Shown piece after piece: positions 7,018 to 15,050 of a DNA stretch of 51,913 nt; the first letter of the stretch is position 1, and every line of letters begins with the position of its first letter. The stretch is from contig DATNPX010000009.1 of NCBI GenBank assembly GCA_036702975.1, positions 1-51,913 on the forward strand. The letters run 5' to 3'. A program made the translations under genes and the position numbers. The notes under the pieces are model-generated. The model was given only the letters and a program-made list of their open reading frames with translations. It searched no databases and had not been told where the DNA came from. The stretch is from DATNPX01 sp036702975 (GTDB taxonomy: Bacteria > Cyanobacteriota > Vampirovibrionia > Obscuribacterales > Obscuribacteraceae).

Positions 7018-8448
7018 ATGACGTATCCCTCTGAGCAATCGAGTCTGAAAGACCATCTCGATATCTCAGTTCCGAAGAACGATTTGTCGCTATTGGCTGC
7101 TGTCAGTTCCCCTTTTTCATACGCTGGCCCGCAGAACGAGCAAGTGCATACGGGGAAGACCGATTCAGGTTTACCAGAGAAAAACTCTGCTTCTCCAAAA
7201 CAAAGTTCTGAGTCATGGACTTATGTCGTGAACCTAACTGCCACTCTGTTCCCGGCTTTGGGTGCCGGTTCAGAGGGTGCCGGGGCAGGCAATAAATACA
7301 GCGAGCTCATGAAGCTAAAAGAGTTGACGAAGAATTCCAACTCGGAAGTCATTGTGCAGGAGTTCGATTCCACCACCGCTATGCTCGAGCGGTTTGAGTT
7401 GTCGCACGGCCAGATTCACGAGTTTACGCCAATTAAGAGTTCCGGCAATGCAGACGATTTGCAGAAACTCCTATCAATGGCGCCCAAGACTGGTCACCTG
7501 GCACTCATACAGGAGGCTCATGGACAGGGGGATCTCGGCTTCGACACAGACGCCGGAGTATTTGCTGTTGCGGATTTCACACAGGCTGTGAAAAAGGGTC
7601 TGCGAGAGACTGGGCGCAGCAGTCTAGACATGCTCAGTATGGACAGTTGCTTGATGGCAAATATTCAGGTTCTGGCAAAGATGTCGGGGCTCGCGGACAA
7701 AGTCGTTGCATCTGAACTGGAGGAATTCTCCTCGGTTGAATTGAGCCATTCGCCGCCCATAACGCAGTTCGATATGCAGCCAATAAGTAAATATCTTGAG
7801 GCTCTGCTCAAAAAGCCGCCTAAAGATGGGGAAGAAGCCGCTGAGACAGTGGTTTCTGTCAGTGCAAAGAGTTGTTCGCTTGAAACCCCGAAGTGGCAAA
7901 CTTGCGGTACCCCAACTCTGGGAATTTATGACCCGGCAGTGGCTCCCGAAGCCGAGAAAGCCCTCAATCAATTTGGCGTCGCACTGCAAGAGGCGGCCAA
8001 GAATCCTGCGACTGAACGCGCCATTGACAGCTTGATTGATCAGCTTCCAGACATGAGCGAAGTGGCGGACCATCTACGGGATGTTGACAAATTTGCGAAT
8101 GGCGTCGTTTCGCTCATTAACAAAGGCGTTATCAGCGATCCGTTTTATCACGTTCTGAATGCAGCCCAAAATGTTTTAAGCACTGACCGTCGGCTCATGA
8201 GCAACTTTTATCTGAACCCGGAAGCGAGAATTGTGAAAATTGTAGGTAAAGACAACCTGACTGGCTTGAATACATTCCTTCCGGGCACAAATTTCGATGT
8301 GGTCTCCGAGGCGGAAAATGTCATGAGTGAAAATTCGGCCAAATTAATTCCGAGAAGAACACTATTGGACGCGGAGATTAAGCGGTCTCTGCCGGACGCT
8401 TATCCTAGCGGTTGGTCAAGTTTCATAAAAGCAATTCGGTCTAAATAG
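7018..8448 (+). CDS. clostripain-family (C11) cysteine peptidase, no signal peptide
   Basis: Predicted cysteine endopeptidase of 476 residues. Family C11 signatures are the histidine in EAHGQGDLGFD (H168) and the cysteine in LSMDSCLMANIQ (C211), followed by ADKVVASE, the usual helix after the catalytic Cys. Many C11 enzymes mature by internal cleavage and are often calcium-activated and secreted. This one has no N-terminal hydrophobic segment; the first 80 residues are polar and probably disordered. Codons and style match its neighbours. It has its own promoter and sits between an EF-hand kinase and a response regulator, which suggests, but does not show, a signalling role. Confidence 0.8.
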   Translation: MTYPSEQSSLKDHLDISVPKNDLSLLAAVSSPFSYAGPQNEQVHTGKTDSGLPEKNSASPKQSSESWTYVVNLTATLFPALGAGSEGAGAGNKYSELMKLKELTKNSNSEVIVQEFDSTTAMLERFELSHGQIHEFTPIKSSGNADDLQKLLSMAPKTGHLALIQEAHGQGDLGFDTDAGVFAVADFTQAVKKGLRETGRSSLDMLSMDSCLMANIQVLAKMSGLADKVVASELEEFSSVELSHSPPITQFDMQPISKYLEALLKKPPKDGEEAAETVVSVSAKSCSLETPKWQTCGTPTLGIYDPAVAPEAEKALNQFGVALQEAAKNPATERAIDSLIDQLPDMSEVADHLRDVDKFANGVVSLINKGVISDPFYHVLNAAQNVLSTDRRLMSNFYLNPEARIVKIVGKDNLTGLNTFLPGTNFDVVSEAENVMSENSAKLIPRRTLLDAEIKRSLPDAYPSGWSSFIKAIRSK

Positions 8449-8536
8449 TCAGCAGGGAATATTTCCAGACTCCCACCGGTTAAGTCTTATGCGGCGTACG
8501 CGCCGGCAAGGGCAAGCGATGTTGGAGCGAATTGGA

Positions 8537-9010
8537 ATGCCAAAGATTCTACTGCTGGAAGACAACGAAGAACAGTCAGCGTTCATGATGGAGCTGCTGG
8601 AAAGTGAGCGGTATTTGGTAGATTTAGTGGCCGACGGAGAGAGAGCCGATTTGCAGCTTCGATGTGCGGAGTATGATTTGCTTATTCTAGATTGGCAAAC
8701 ACCGCGGATGTCGGGCATAGATGTGTGCCGGCGTTATCGCGCGAGAGGTGGCGGTGCGCCTGTGCTTATGCTAACCGCGAAGATGTCGGAGCTTGACAAA
8801 GAGACCGGGTTCGATGCCGGAGCCGATGATTATCTGGTGAAACCATTTAGCCTGAAAGAGTTGTTGGCGTGTTTAAAAGCTCATTTGAGGTGCACCACTG
8901 TGCGAAGATTGAGGCAGAAGCTTGGCGAAGAATCAGAAGCATCAATTATTGAAAATGTTCATGGTGTCGGTTATCGGACTCGCTCTAGCTCGAAGCAGGT
9001 GAGTCCTTAA
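8537..9010 (+). CDS. OmpR-type response regulator with most of its DNA-binding domain deleted
   Basis: The start at 8537 (157 residues) was chosen over 8489 because GGAG lies nine bases upstream and MPKILLLEDN is the normal receiver beginning. The receiver is intact: acidic E8-D9, phospho-acceptor D52 in LILDWQTP, T80 and K102 in VKPF. Right after the receiver's last helix (ACLKAHLR) the protein jumps to TTVRRLRQKLGE and IIENVHGVGYRTR, the final helix and wing of an OmpR winged helix. Roughly 70 residues are missing compared with the complete regulator at 42872-43546. The reading frame is kept. It probably cannot bind DNA alone; it may act through protein contacts or be decaying. Its stop overlaps the convergent methyltransferase by 4 bases. 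Confidence 0.85.
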   Translation: MPKILLLEDNEEQSAFMMELLESERYLVDLVADGERADLQLRCAEYDLLILDWQTPRMSGIDVCRRYRARGGGAPVLMLTAKMSELDKETGFDAGADDYLVKPFSLKELLACLKAHLRCTTVRRLRQKLGEESEASIIENVHGVGYRTRSSSKQVSP

Positions 9011-9870
9011 ATCCTGCCAACGATGCAGCGTGCAGGTTCGGCAAAACTAGAAGGTCTGCGCCCTTTGAATTTTTGGCACCAGTCCACCATCCCATCATCT
9101 GATATGACTTTGAAACCAGCAGATTCAAGTTCAAGTCGCATGGACTCTTCTGTTCGCAAACCTATTTGCGGTTCACCGCATCTCCGCAGCAATGCATTCA
9201 TGTATCGCTGCCAGAAGTCGTTGCCGGTTGTTGGTTCCCTATATTCAATTGCGACATGGCTTCCTGCTGGCGACAATCGCGCAATCGCCGCCAACGTGCT
9301 ACGCATGGCTTCGTCTGAGAGATACATTACGACGCCTTCCCAGATCCAAACCGATGAATGTTTGGGATTGAAACCAGCTTCAAGCAGTTTCTGTTCGAGA
9401 CTGTCTCTTTCGAAATCTACGGCAACAAATTTGAGTGAGCGCGTTAGAGGCTTTAGTCCGGCAGTCTGTGCCCGTTTGTACTGCTGTGATGCCGGATGAT
9501 CAACTTCAAATATATTTGTGTCGGCTAATCCGTGCAGACGAAAAGCACGAGAATCTAATCCAGCTCCCAGAATTACGATTTGTTCTGTTTTGACTGCTCT
9601 GTCGTTCACGGCTGACAGCACAATCTGGTCGATTGCTAGAGTTCTCATGGCAAGCAGATCGACAACGGGTCCAAATTGGTACCTTAAGATTCCTCCGGCG
9701 CCAAACAATGATACAAATCGTGCTGCCTTGTGAAGACATGCGAAAAATGCAGGCAGCATTTTCTCCGCACAGGGATCGCTGAAACCAGAGGCAGAGGTCA
9801 TTCCAATGTCTCCGAGTGCTCGCAGAAGAGCCGTATATTCAGCGGTTCGGCTTGGTCGTTCGCTTTTCAT
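9007..9870 (-). CDS. LCMT/TIGR00027-type SAM-dependent methyltransferase (copy 1)
   Basis: Class I methyltransferase of the leucine carboxyl methyltransferase-like family, 287 residues from the ATG at 9870. Motif I is VILGAGLDSRAFRL, followed by the acidic ribose-binding FEVDHPASQQYKR and WEGVVMYLS after strand 4, typical of this family. In eukaryotes the family methylates the PP2A C-terminus; bacterial members often act on small-molecule carboxylates, so the substrate is open. A GTG six codons further up is an alternative start. TAAAAT lies seven bases before the ATG with no ribosome-binding site, so the mRNA may be leaderless. It follows the S41 protease by 62 bases on the same strand. Confidence 0.85.
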   Translation of the reverse strand: MKSERPSRTAEYTALLRALGDIGMTSASGFSDPCAEKMLPAFFACLHKAARFVSLFGAGGILRYQFGPVVDLLAMRTLAIDQIVLSAVNDRAVKTEQIVILGAGLDSRAFRLHGLADTNIFEVDHPASQQYKRAQTAGLKPLTRSLKFVAVDFERDSLEQKLLEAGFNPKHSSVWIWEGVVMYLSDEAMRSTLAAIARLSPAGSHVAIEYREPTTGNDFWQRYMNALLRRCGEPQIGLRTEESMRLELESAGFKVISDDGMVDWCQKFKGRRPSSFAEPARCIVGRI

Positions 9871-9932
9871 CGACGTTATTTTACACAATCGGGTTGAACT
9901 GGTCGACCACGAAAGGTGTCGAGATGTGATTC

Positions 9933-11426
9933 CTACTTGGTTCGCTCAAGCAAATTAGCCACGGCAGCGTTTAGTTGATCGTCTTGTGGTGAGCCATACT
10001 CGATGTTGGCCGGCTGCGCCACCTTGATGTCTGGTTGGAGTCCGACCCTATTGTTTGCAGCATCACCAGGCCAGACTCCGCTGGGCGTAGTGTAGTGGCT
10101 GTTGGTGACTTTGTTCGTTGTGCCTTCTGGACCGCCCTGCAGAAGCAGTTGCGCTATGCCTTTGCCGTAAGTTGTCTCACCGATTGTGGTGGCTTTACCG
10201 GTATCATGAAGAGCTCCGGTAAAGATTTCGGCCGCAGATGCGCTGCCTCTGTTTACCAAGAGAACTACTGGCCGTTCGCCCACTACGTCTGGCATTCTGG
10301 GTTCGACATCCGTTACCGTTGTCTTCGCATAGACAGTTGTAATAACTTGACCGTGAGAATCAGCTCGGTAAGTTACGTCGCTGTAGACTGGGTCACTAGG
10401 AGCCGACGATTCGCGACTGCGCTCGTGCAAAAGAACGCCCTCTTGAATAAAGAGTTCTGCGGCATGCAGCGACTGGTCCACGTATCCACCGGGATTGTCT
10501 CTGAGGTCAATTACAAAGGCTTTGGACTGCGGATTAGCCTGAAGTGCTTTCTTGAGGTCGTTGGCCGTGTTGCTGTTGCTAAAGTTCTCTACTCGAATAT
10601 AGGTAATTCCGTTACCTAAGTCTTTCGGTTTCTCCACAGACGGTGTCTCAATATTGGCACGAGTGAATTTTTGATCGATGAGGTCGCCGTGACGATTCAC
10701 GACGACCTCCACGCTGGTACCGATGTCTCCACGTAAAAGTAGTTCCACGTTGTCTATGTTCATGTGGCTAGTGTCTCGACCATCTACGCGAACTATTACA
10801 TCTCCCGGATGAAGGTTTGCTGAGGCTGCTGGAGTTCCGTCGATGGTTCTTAAGATGGTTGGTTCAGTCGGCGCATCTTTTGTCGCAGCCGAATCAGATG
10901 TACTGTTTTTCTTTGATGCTGCGGTTGGAAGGTTTACGATAAGAACGCCCACGCCGCCAAAGTGACCAGCGGTACTATCGTTAAGAGCTTTTGTCTCTTC
11001 AGCACTCAGCACTTTGTCGTATTTGTCGCCTGTTACTGCCAGTGCGCGATTCGCTTTCGAGACCAAGTCACCCGGGCAGGATTTGTCATTCATAATCGCA
11101 TTCAAATCGCCTAGAGATTTGGGATCGTAGATATGCTCGGACATCCACCGCATAACACTTTGATAAGCCGGCGTTGGCTCACAAACATGGTAATTGGTAT
11201 CGGTCTTGAGGTGCTTGGCTGCGGAACCTGCAGCGGTGTCTGCGATGGAAGTCTTAGGCGTTGGCGATGTATCGAGGCCGACGAGTTGAAAACCATCGAG
11301 GCTTTCCGTCGACTTAAGCTTCATTGGGTGGTGGTTGAGACTAGTGCTTAAGCTGTCGCTGAACAATGCGATTCTGACATCGTTAGCAGGAAGGGCGTGC
11401 GAAGCATCTGGTTGTTCTAGTGCCAC
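9933..11426 (-). CDS. S41 (CtpA-type) PDZ serine protease without a signal peptide
   Basis: C-terminal-processing-type protease, 497 residues. Domains: a polar N-terminal region (1-150), a PDZ domain (about 160-265, with GVGVLIVNLP and HPGDVIVRVDG), then the S41 core (about 285-475) with IDLRDNPGGYVDQS. The catalytic pair is visible: serine in GSASAAE and, 25 residues later, lysine in YGKG, the spacing known from D1 protease. The best available start is a GTG at 11426; M35 at 11324 is another option. Neither gives a signal peptide, unlike normal periplasmic CtpA, so location is uncertain. Possibly transcribed with the methyltransferase downstream. Confidence 0.9.
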   Translation of the reverse strand: MALEQPDASHALPANDVRIALFSDSLSTSLNHHPMKLKSTESLDGFQLVGLDTSPTPKTSIADTAAGSAAKHLKTDTNYHVCEPTPAYQSVMRWMSEHIYDPKSLGDLNAIMNDKSCPGDLVSKANRALAVTGDKYDKVLSAEETKALNDSTAGHFGGVGVLIVNLPTAASKKNSTSDSAATKDAPTEPTILRTIDGTPAASANLHPGDVIVRVDGRDTSHMNIDNVELLLRGDIGTSVEVVVNRHGDLIDQKFTRANIETPSVEKPKDLGNGITYIRVENFSNSNTANDLKKALQANPQSKAFVIDLRDNPGGYVDQSLHAAELFIQEGVLLHERSRESSAPSDPVYSDVTYRADSHGQVITTVYAKTTVTDVEPRMPDVVGERPVVLLVNRGSASAAEIFTGALHDTGKATTIGETTYGKGIAQLLLQGGPEGTTNKVTNSHYTTPSGVWPGDAANNRVGLQPDIKVAQPANIEYGSPQDDQLNAAVANLLERTK

Positions 11427-11637
11427 TGTTTTGCATCCATTTCGATTTCAATGTAGTCTTTAAATTGCGTCGTGCGCCTGAGCTGAATCGCTCCAAGCCG
11501 CCAGACTCGTGCTCGAGGATGATCGTAAGGAACAACTGTGGCATGTTTGTGGCGCGTAGAGTCGTATTTCTCCCCGATGTGTGTCTTATGTAGTGCACAG
11601 TTTTATGCAAGAGACCGATTAATCAAAGGAGTATGTA

Positions 11638-12501
11638 ATGTCGGAAAAAACGACGATTGCACCAGAGAGTACAGCAGTGCGTGTAGCTTTGTGGCGTGCG
11701 ATGCACGTTCAGCTAGACGCTCTGCCGCACGTTATTGAAGACGAAGTCGGGTTGCGGCTCGTAGCGCCGGCTGACGGATGGCGAGAAAGACCTGATATGG
11801 ATCCGAAAGGGACTATTTTATTTCGCTCATCGATTGTTGCGCGCGCTCGTTTTATCGAAGACCTCGTTATCGATGGTGCAGAACATGGTGTCTCACAATA
11901 CGTAATTTTGGGCGCCGGTCTGGACACTTTTGCCCTGCGCCGTTCTGACATCGCATCTCGTCTCGAAATATTCGAGGTTGACAGCCCAGGTCCATCGACA
12001 TGGAAACAGCGTCGCCTTAAGGAGCTTGGTATCGGCGTTCCTGATTGGCTTAAACTTGTTCCCGTCGACTTTGAGGCTGGCGAGTCGTGGTGGGACCAAT
12101 TGACGGCAGCTGGCTTCGCATCGGAGCAACCTGCGATTGTGGCATCGACAGGGGTTTCTATGTATCTAACGAGAGACGCTGTCGCTGCTACGCTTCGACA
12201 AGTGGCGCGACTTGCTCCCGGTTCTAAGTTCGCGATGACTTTTATGCTACCGCTAGAGCTGATAGATACCGAGGAACAGCCCGTACAAGAAATGACACTC
12301 ATGTACGCAAGGCGAAGCGGTACGCCCTTCATCACCTTCTTCTCACCTGCCGAGATTGCTGCTCTGGCAATAGAATGTGGCTTCAAAAAAACAGAACATG
12401 TGTCCTCCGGAGATCTCCATAGACAGTACCTCGCGGGAAGAACAGACGGGCTATTCCTTCGCGAGTCTAGTGCGGAGCAAATGCTTTTAGCAAGTACTTG
12501 A
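11638..12501 (+). CDS. LCMT/TIGR00027-type SAM-dependent methyltransferase (copy 2)
   Basis: Class I methyltransferase of 287 residues, the same length and family as copy 1 across the S41 gene, but clearly diverged. Motif I is VILGAGLDTFALR at about 89-101, acidic motif IFEVDSPGPSTWKQ and ASTGVSMYLTRDAV after strand 4. The start is well supported: AAAGGAG lies about eight bases before the ATG. It is divergent from the S41 protease. Substrate unknown; a carboxylate or polyketide-type small molecule is the usual guess for this family. A 303-codon open frame on the opposite strand is a shadow. Confidence 0.85.
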   Translation: MSEKTTIAPESTAVRVALWRAMHVQLDALPHVIEDEVGLRLVAPADGWRERPDMDPKGTILFRSSIVARARFIEDLVIDGAEHGVSQYVILGAGLDTFALRRSDIASRLEIFEVDSPGPSTWKQRRLKELGIGVPDWLKLVPVDFEAGESWWDQLTAAGFASEQPAIVASTGVSMYLTRDAVAATLRQVARLAPGSKFAMTFMLPLELIDTEEQPVQEMTLMYARRSGTPFITFFSPAEIAALAIECGFKKTEHVSSGDLHRQYLAGRTDGLFLRESSAEQMLLAST

Positions 12502-12891
12502 TTGATACCATGCTTGGTGTTGATTTCGTGCTTGGCGGGTGGAAGAGTGGCTCTGTTGTAGAGTCCTGGCTGATAAGAAAAGGTCGTACCGGTCCCTTCA
12601 GTAGAGACTTTTTTGTCCAATTCGAGTTTTTTTCCTGGATGTGATTGGCATTGCCAGACTTGGGAATAACTTCTGTGTAGGTGCTCTTTGGCGTCTTTAC
12701 AAAAGTCGGGGCATTTACAAAAACACTAACAAATCACACAAATTTTTCATTTGTCCGTGTTTGAATGATAGTGGTGGAAGCTTGGCTGGGACGGGAAAAA
12801 CGTCCATCTTGGCAATAATATTTGCTTCCGTACGACCTTTAAGGGCGGAACTGTCTGATAAACAAAAGACCCATTCGAGGCAATCTTTACG
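12502..12891. other. 390-bp intergenic region
   Basis: No convincing gene or promoter pair seen. A short hairpin (GGACG at 12789-12793, CGTCC at 12801-12805, A-rich loop) is the only structure noted. An open frame that crosses into the next gene has no domain or ribosome-binding site and was left out. Confidence 0.35.
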
Positions 12892-14229
12892 ATGTCACTA
12901 CATAACTCTCTAAGCTCAATGCAGACCACCAGGCTGATGAAGATGAATGCTCTTCCCAGCACCGAAGACCTTCGCTACATGTTAACGACGGCAAAAGAGT
13001 CGAAAAAGGTTGTGGAGTTGCCTTTCAAGTATTCAAACGGTCTCAGCTTCGTTATCAAAGTAGTTCCTCCGCAGGCCCAGTTTGGCCCCAAATGGAGCTT
13101 CTGTCGCGGAGAGGACGGCTCCGCAGCCGTCTGGACTCGGGAAAGTGCCGACGTCATGATGATTCAAAACAAGATGAAGATCGATGCAATTTCCACAATC
13201 GGCGGAACTGGCGGGCAGACTGAGTCATCGCCTGCAAACAAGATTTTCAGACCGACCGTCACGGGCAACAATATTCCTGCTTTCCAGGATCCATTGCAGC
13301 AAACTCCCTTCGCTAGTGGCGGGCTGCCAGATTCCACAGGATTTGGAGGAATGTCAGGGCTGAGTCACGGGTGGATGCCTTCGTCCGATTCTTCATCCTC
13401 TTCTTCTTCTCTTCCAGCTTACGCCCCACCACAGACATTTGTGCCCATGCCGGCGGGCTCATCGGCAACAGCCAGTGGCGAAGCACCTGCCGTTTCGGTT
13501 GACGAGGGCGCACCTTCAGCTTCTGAAACTTCCAAGGCTTCGGGCACAGACGCAAGCGCAACACCGGCCTCGGCAGCTCCAGCTGTGTCAGCTGCTCCTG
13601 CAGCTCCGACCGCCTCCGCCGCCCCTGCAGCTCCAATTACTGTTCAGGTTCCTGCAACTTTTGCTACAGCGACTCCATCTGCGAAAGCGCCGACGTTGCC
13701 ACCACCGGTGGAGCTAGATCCCGATTGTGCGGCTCAAACTATGCACGCGCTCGGCAACCCGGATACTGGTCTCATGGACTTCGTTCCGTTTAGCTATTTC
13801 TTGCTGCGCGAATTCAGTAACCACAAGCGCAATGGTGTGAAACTTGCTGCAATTGTTTTCGAGTTCCGCGACAAGGAGTCATTTGAAATCATCGATCTTC
13901 CGATTGAGGCACTGGAAATAGTTTCCAGACATGTCAAAGAACACAGCACCTCTTTCGAGGTCAGTGCTCGGATGCCCACGGGCGAGTTTGTGATTCTGCT
14001 TACAGGTTTATCGTCCGAGCGAGCGCTCTTATTCGCTGACACTCTCTGGGAGGATTTGACTCAGGAGTTTATGAGTTCGTTTGGTGAAGATCCGGCTTCC
14101 TTGTCCATGGGCGTTTCGGCTATTCCGGAGTTTTGCAGCGATCCTGGTGTGCTTCTCTCGACTGCTCAACAAGCTAAAGATCTGGCACGCAGAACTGGGC
14201 GACCAACGTCTACATATCAGCCCGTCTAG
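12892..14229 (+). CDS. hypothetical protein: Ala/Pro-rich linker and degenerate GGDEF domain
   Basis: 445 residues. The N-terminal 100 residues form a small domain I do not recognise, followed by a Ser/Gly region and a long Ala/Pro/Ser-rich linker (about 165-280). The C-terminal part (about 285-440) has the layout of a diguanylate cyclase: NPDTGLMDF near the start, KLAAIVFEF, then RMPTGEFVILLTG where active enzymes have RxGGDEF, and LSMGVSAIPEF plus AQQAKDLARRTGR at the end. Because GGDEF is replaced by PTGEF (362-366) it should not make c-di-GMP. It may bind a nucleotide or act as a scaffold. No signal or membrane segment. Other in-frame ATGs at 12919 and slightly later are possible starts. 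Confidence 0.75.
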   Translation: MSLHNSLSSMQTTRLMKMNALPSTEDLRYMLTTAKESKKVVELPFKYSNGLSFVIKVVPPQAQFGPKWSFCRGEDGSAAVWTRESADVMMIQNKMKIDAISTIGGTGGQTESSPANKIFRPTVTGNNIPAFQDPLQQTPFASGGLPDSTGFGGMSGLSHGWMPSSDSSSSSSSLPAYAPPQTFVPMPAGSSATASGEAPAVSVDEGAPSASETSKASGTDASATPASAAPAVSAAPAAPTASAAPAAPITVQVPATFATATPSAKAPTLPPPVELDPDCAAQTMHALGNPDTGLMDFVPFSYFLLREFSNHKRNGVKLAAIVFEFRDKESFEIIDLPIEALEIVSRHVKEHSTSFEVSARMPTGEFVILLTGLSSERALLFADTLWEDLTQEFMSSFGEDPASLSMGVSAIPEFCSDPGVLLSTAQQAKDLARRTGRPTSTYQPV

Positions 14230-14309
14230 CCTATCTCGTTTAGATTGTTCAGATTCCGTTGTCAGCTTAAACTATTGCAGCAGCTCTTTGTGGACTTTGA
14301 TTGGGTCAA

Positions 14310-14906
14310 CTAAGCTCTATTGCCTGCCGTTAACGCTGGTCCAATCGTAGCGAGTATCTCGTTGCTGTTCAGAACGGTAGCAAATTCATTATGCAGGCTG
14401 GCTAAGGCGGCGATGTGCACGGCGTCTGCCGTGAGTTCAGTACCGTCGTGTGCAGTGCGATTAAAAGTGGCGCACGCGTCTGCTACCAAAAACACTTCAA
14501 AACCTAGATTACCAGCCATTCTCGTGCTTGTGGATACACAGTGGTCCGTGCTGATTCCGGCAAGCACAAGTGTATGAATCTGTTTGCTTCTCAGATGTTT
14601 CTCCAGGTCGGTGCCGATAAAAGCGCTGTTTACAGTCTTTTCGAAGACTGGCTCTCCTGCCTTCGGTACGGCGATATCCATAAATTCGTTGCCTTTGTAA
14701 TTTGGACGCAATGGCGACGCTGGCTCAGTCGACATGTGCTTGACGTGAATTACCGGCAGACCATGCTCTCTCCAGGCTGTCAGTAATCTACCAATGTTCT
14801 CGGTCAGCGCTGGATTGTTGCGGGTTCCCCAATATGCTTCATCAAACCCCTTTTGGACGTCAATCAACAAAAGAGCTTTTTCTGTGTTGGTTGCTGGCAG
14901 GTTCAT
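14310..14906 (-). CDS. isochorismatase-family cysteine hydrolase
   Basis: Cytoplasmic hydrolase of the isochorismatase/nicotinamidase fold, 199 residues from the ATG at 14906. The triad is visible: Asp in LLIDVQKGF, Lys in FEKTVNSAF and Cys in GISTDHCVSTSTR. The frame stays open 59 codons further up, but those codons overlap the start of tex on the other strand and precede the normal domain beginning (ALLLIDVQ), so the short start is better. GAGAAAG just before the ATG may be the ribosome-binding site. The substrate (nicotinamide, isochorismate or an amide) cannot be told. Convergent with the GGDEF-like gene, 80 bases apart. Confidence 0.88.
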   Translation of the reverse strand: MNLPATNTEKALLLIDVQKGFDEAYWGTRNNPALTENIGRLLTAWREHGLPVIHVKHMSTEPASPLRPNYKGNEFMDIAVPKAGEPVFEKTVNSAFIGTDLEKHLRSKQIHTLVLAGISTDHCVSTSTRMAGNLGFEVFLVADACATFNRTAHDGTELTADAVHIAALASLHNEFATVLNSNEILATIGPALTAGNRA

Positions 14907-15050
14907 TTCTTTCTCGTATGCATGGACCAGAGCGCAAATGATAGCAAAAAGTGCGCGCCACAATCGGTATTCAGGATAAAATACGAGATCTCCTATTTCC
15001 CTCGTGATGGCCGGCGGTAGAGCGGCATTCAAAGCGGCCATTTGAATTTT

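Noticed and set aside
10035..10619. 194-codon plus-strand frame opposite the S41 protease
   Set aside because: Antisense shadow of a gene with intact PDZ and catalytic motifs; Cys/Arg-rich, no domain.
11709..12620. 303-codon open frame on the minus strand opposite the second methyltransferase
   Set aside because: It lies antisense to a gene with clear family motifs and a good ribosome-binding site, its sequence is low in structure and high in Ser/Arg, and it has no ribosome-binding site.
12641..12913. 90-codon frame in the 390-bp gap
   Set aside because: Contains GTGKTS by chance resemblance to a P-loop, but no strand-helix context and no ribosome-binding site; overlaps the next gene.
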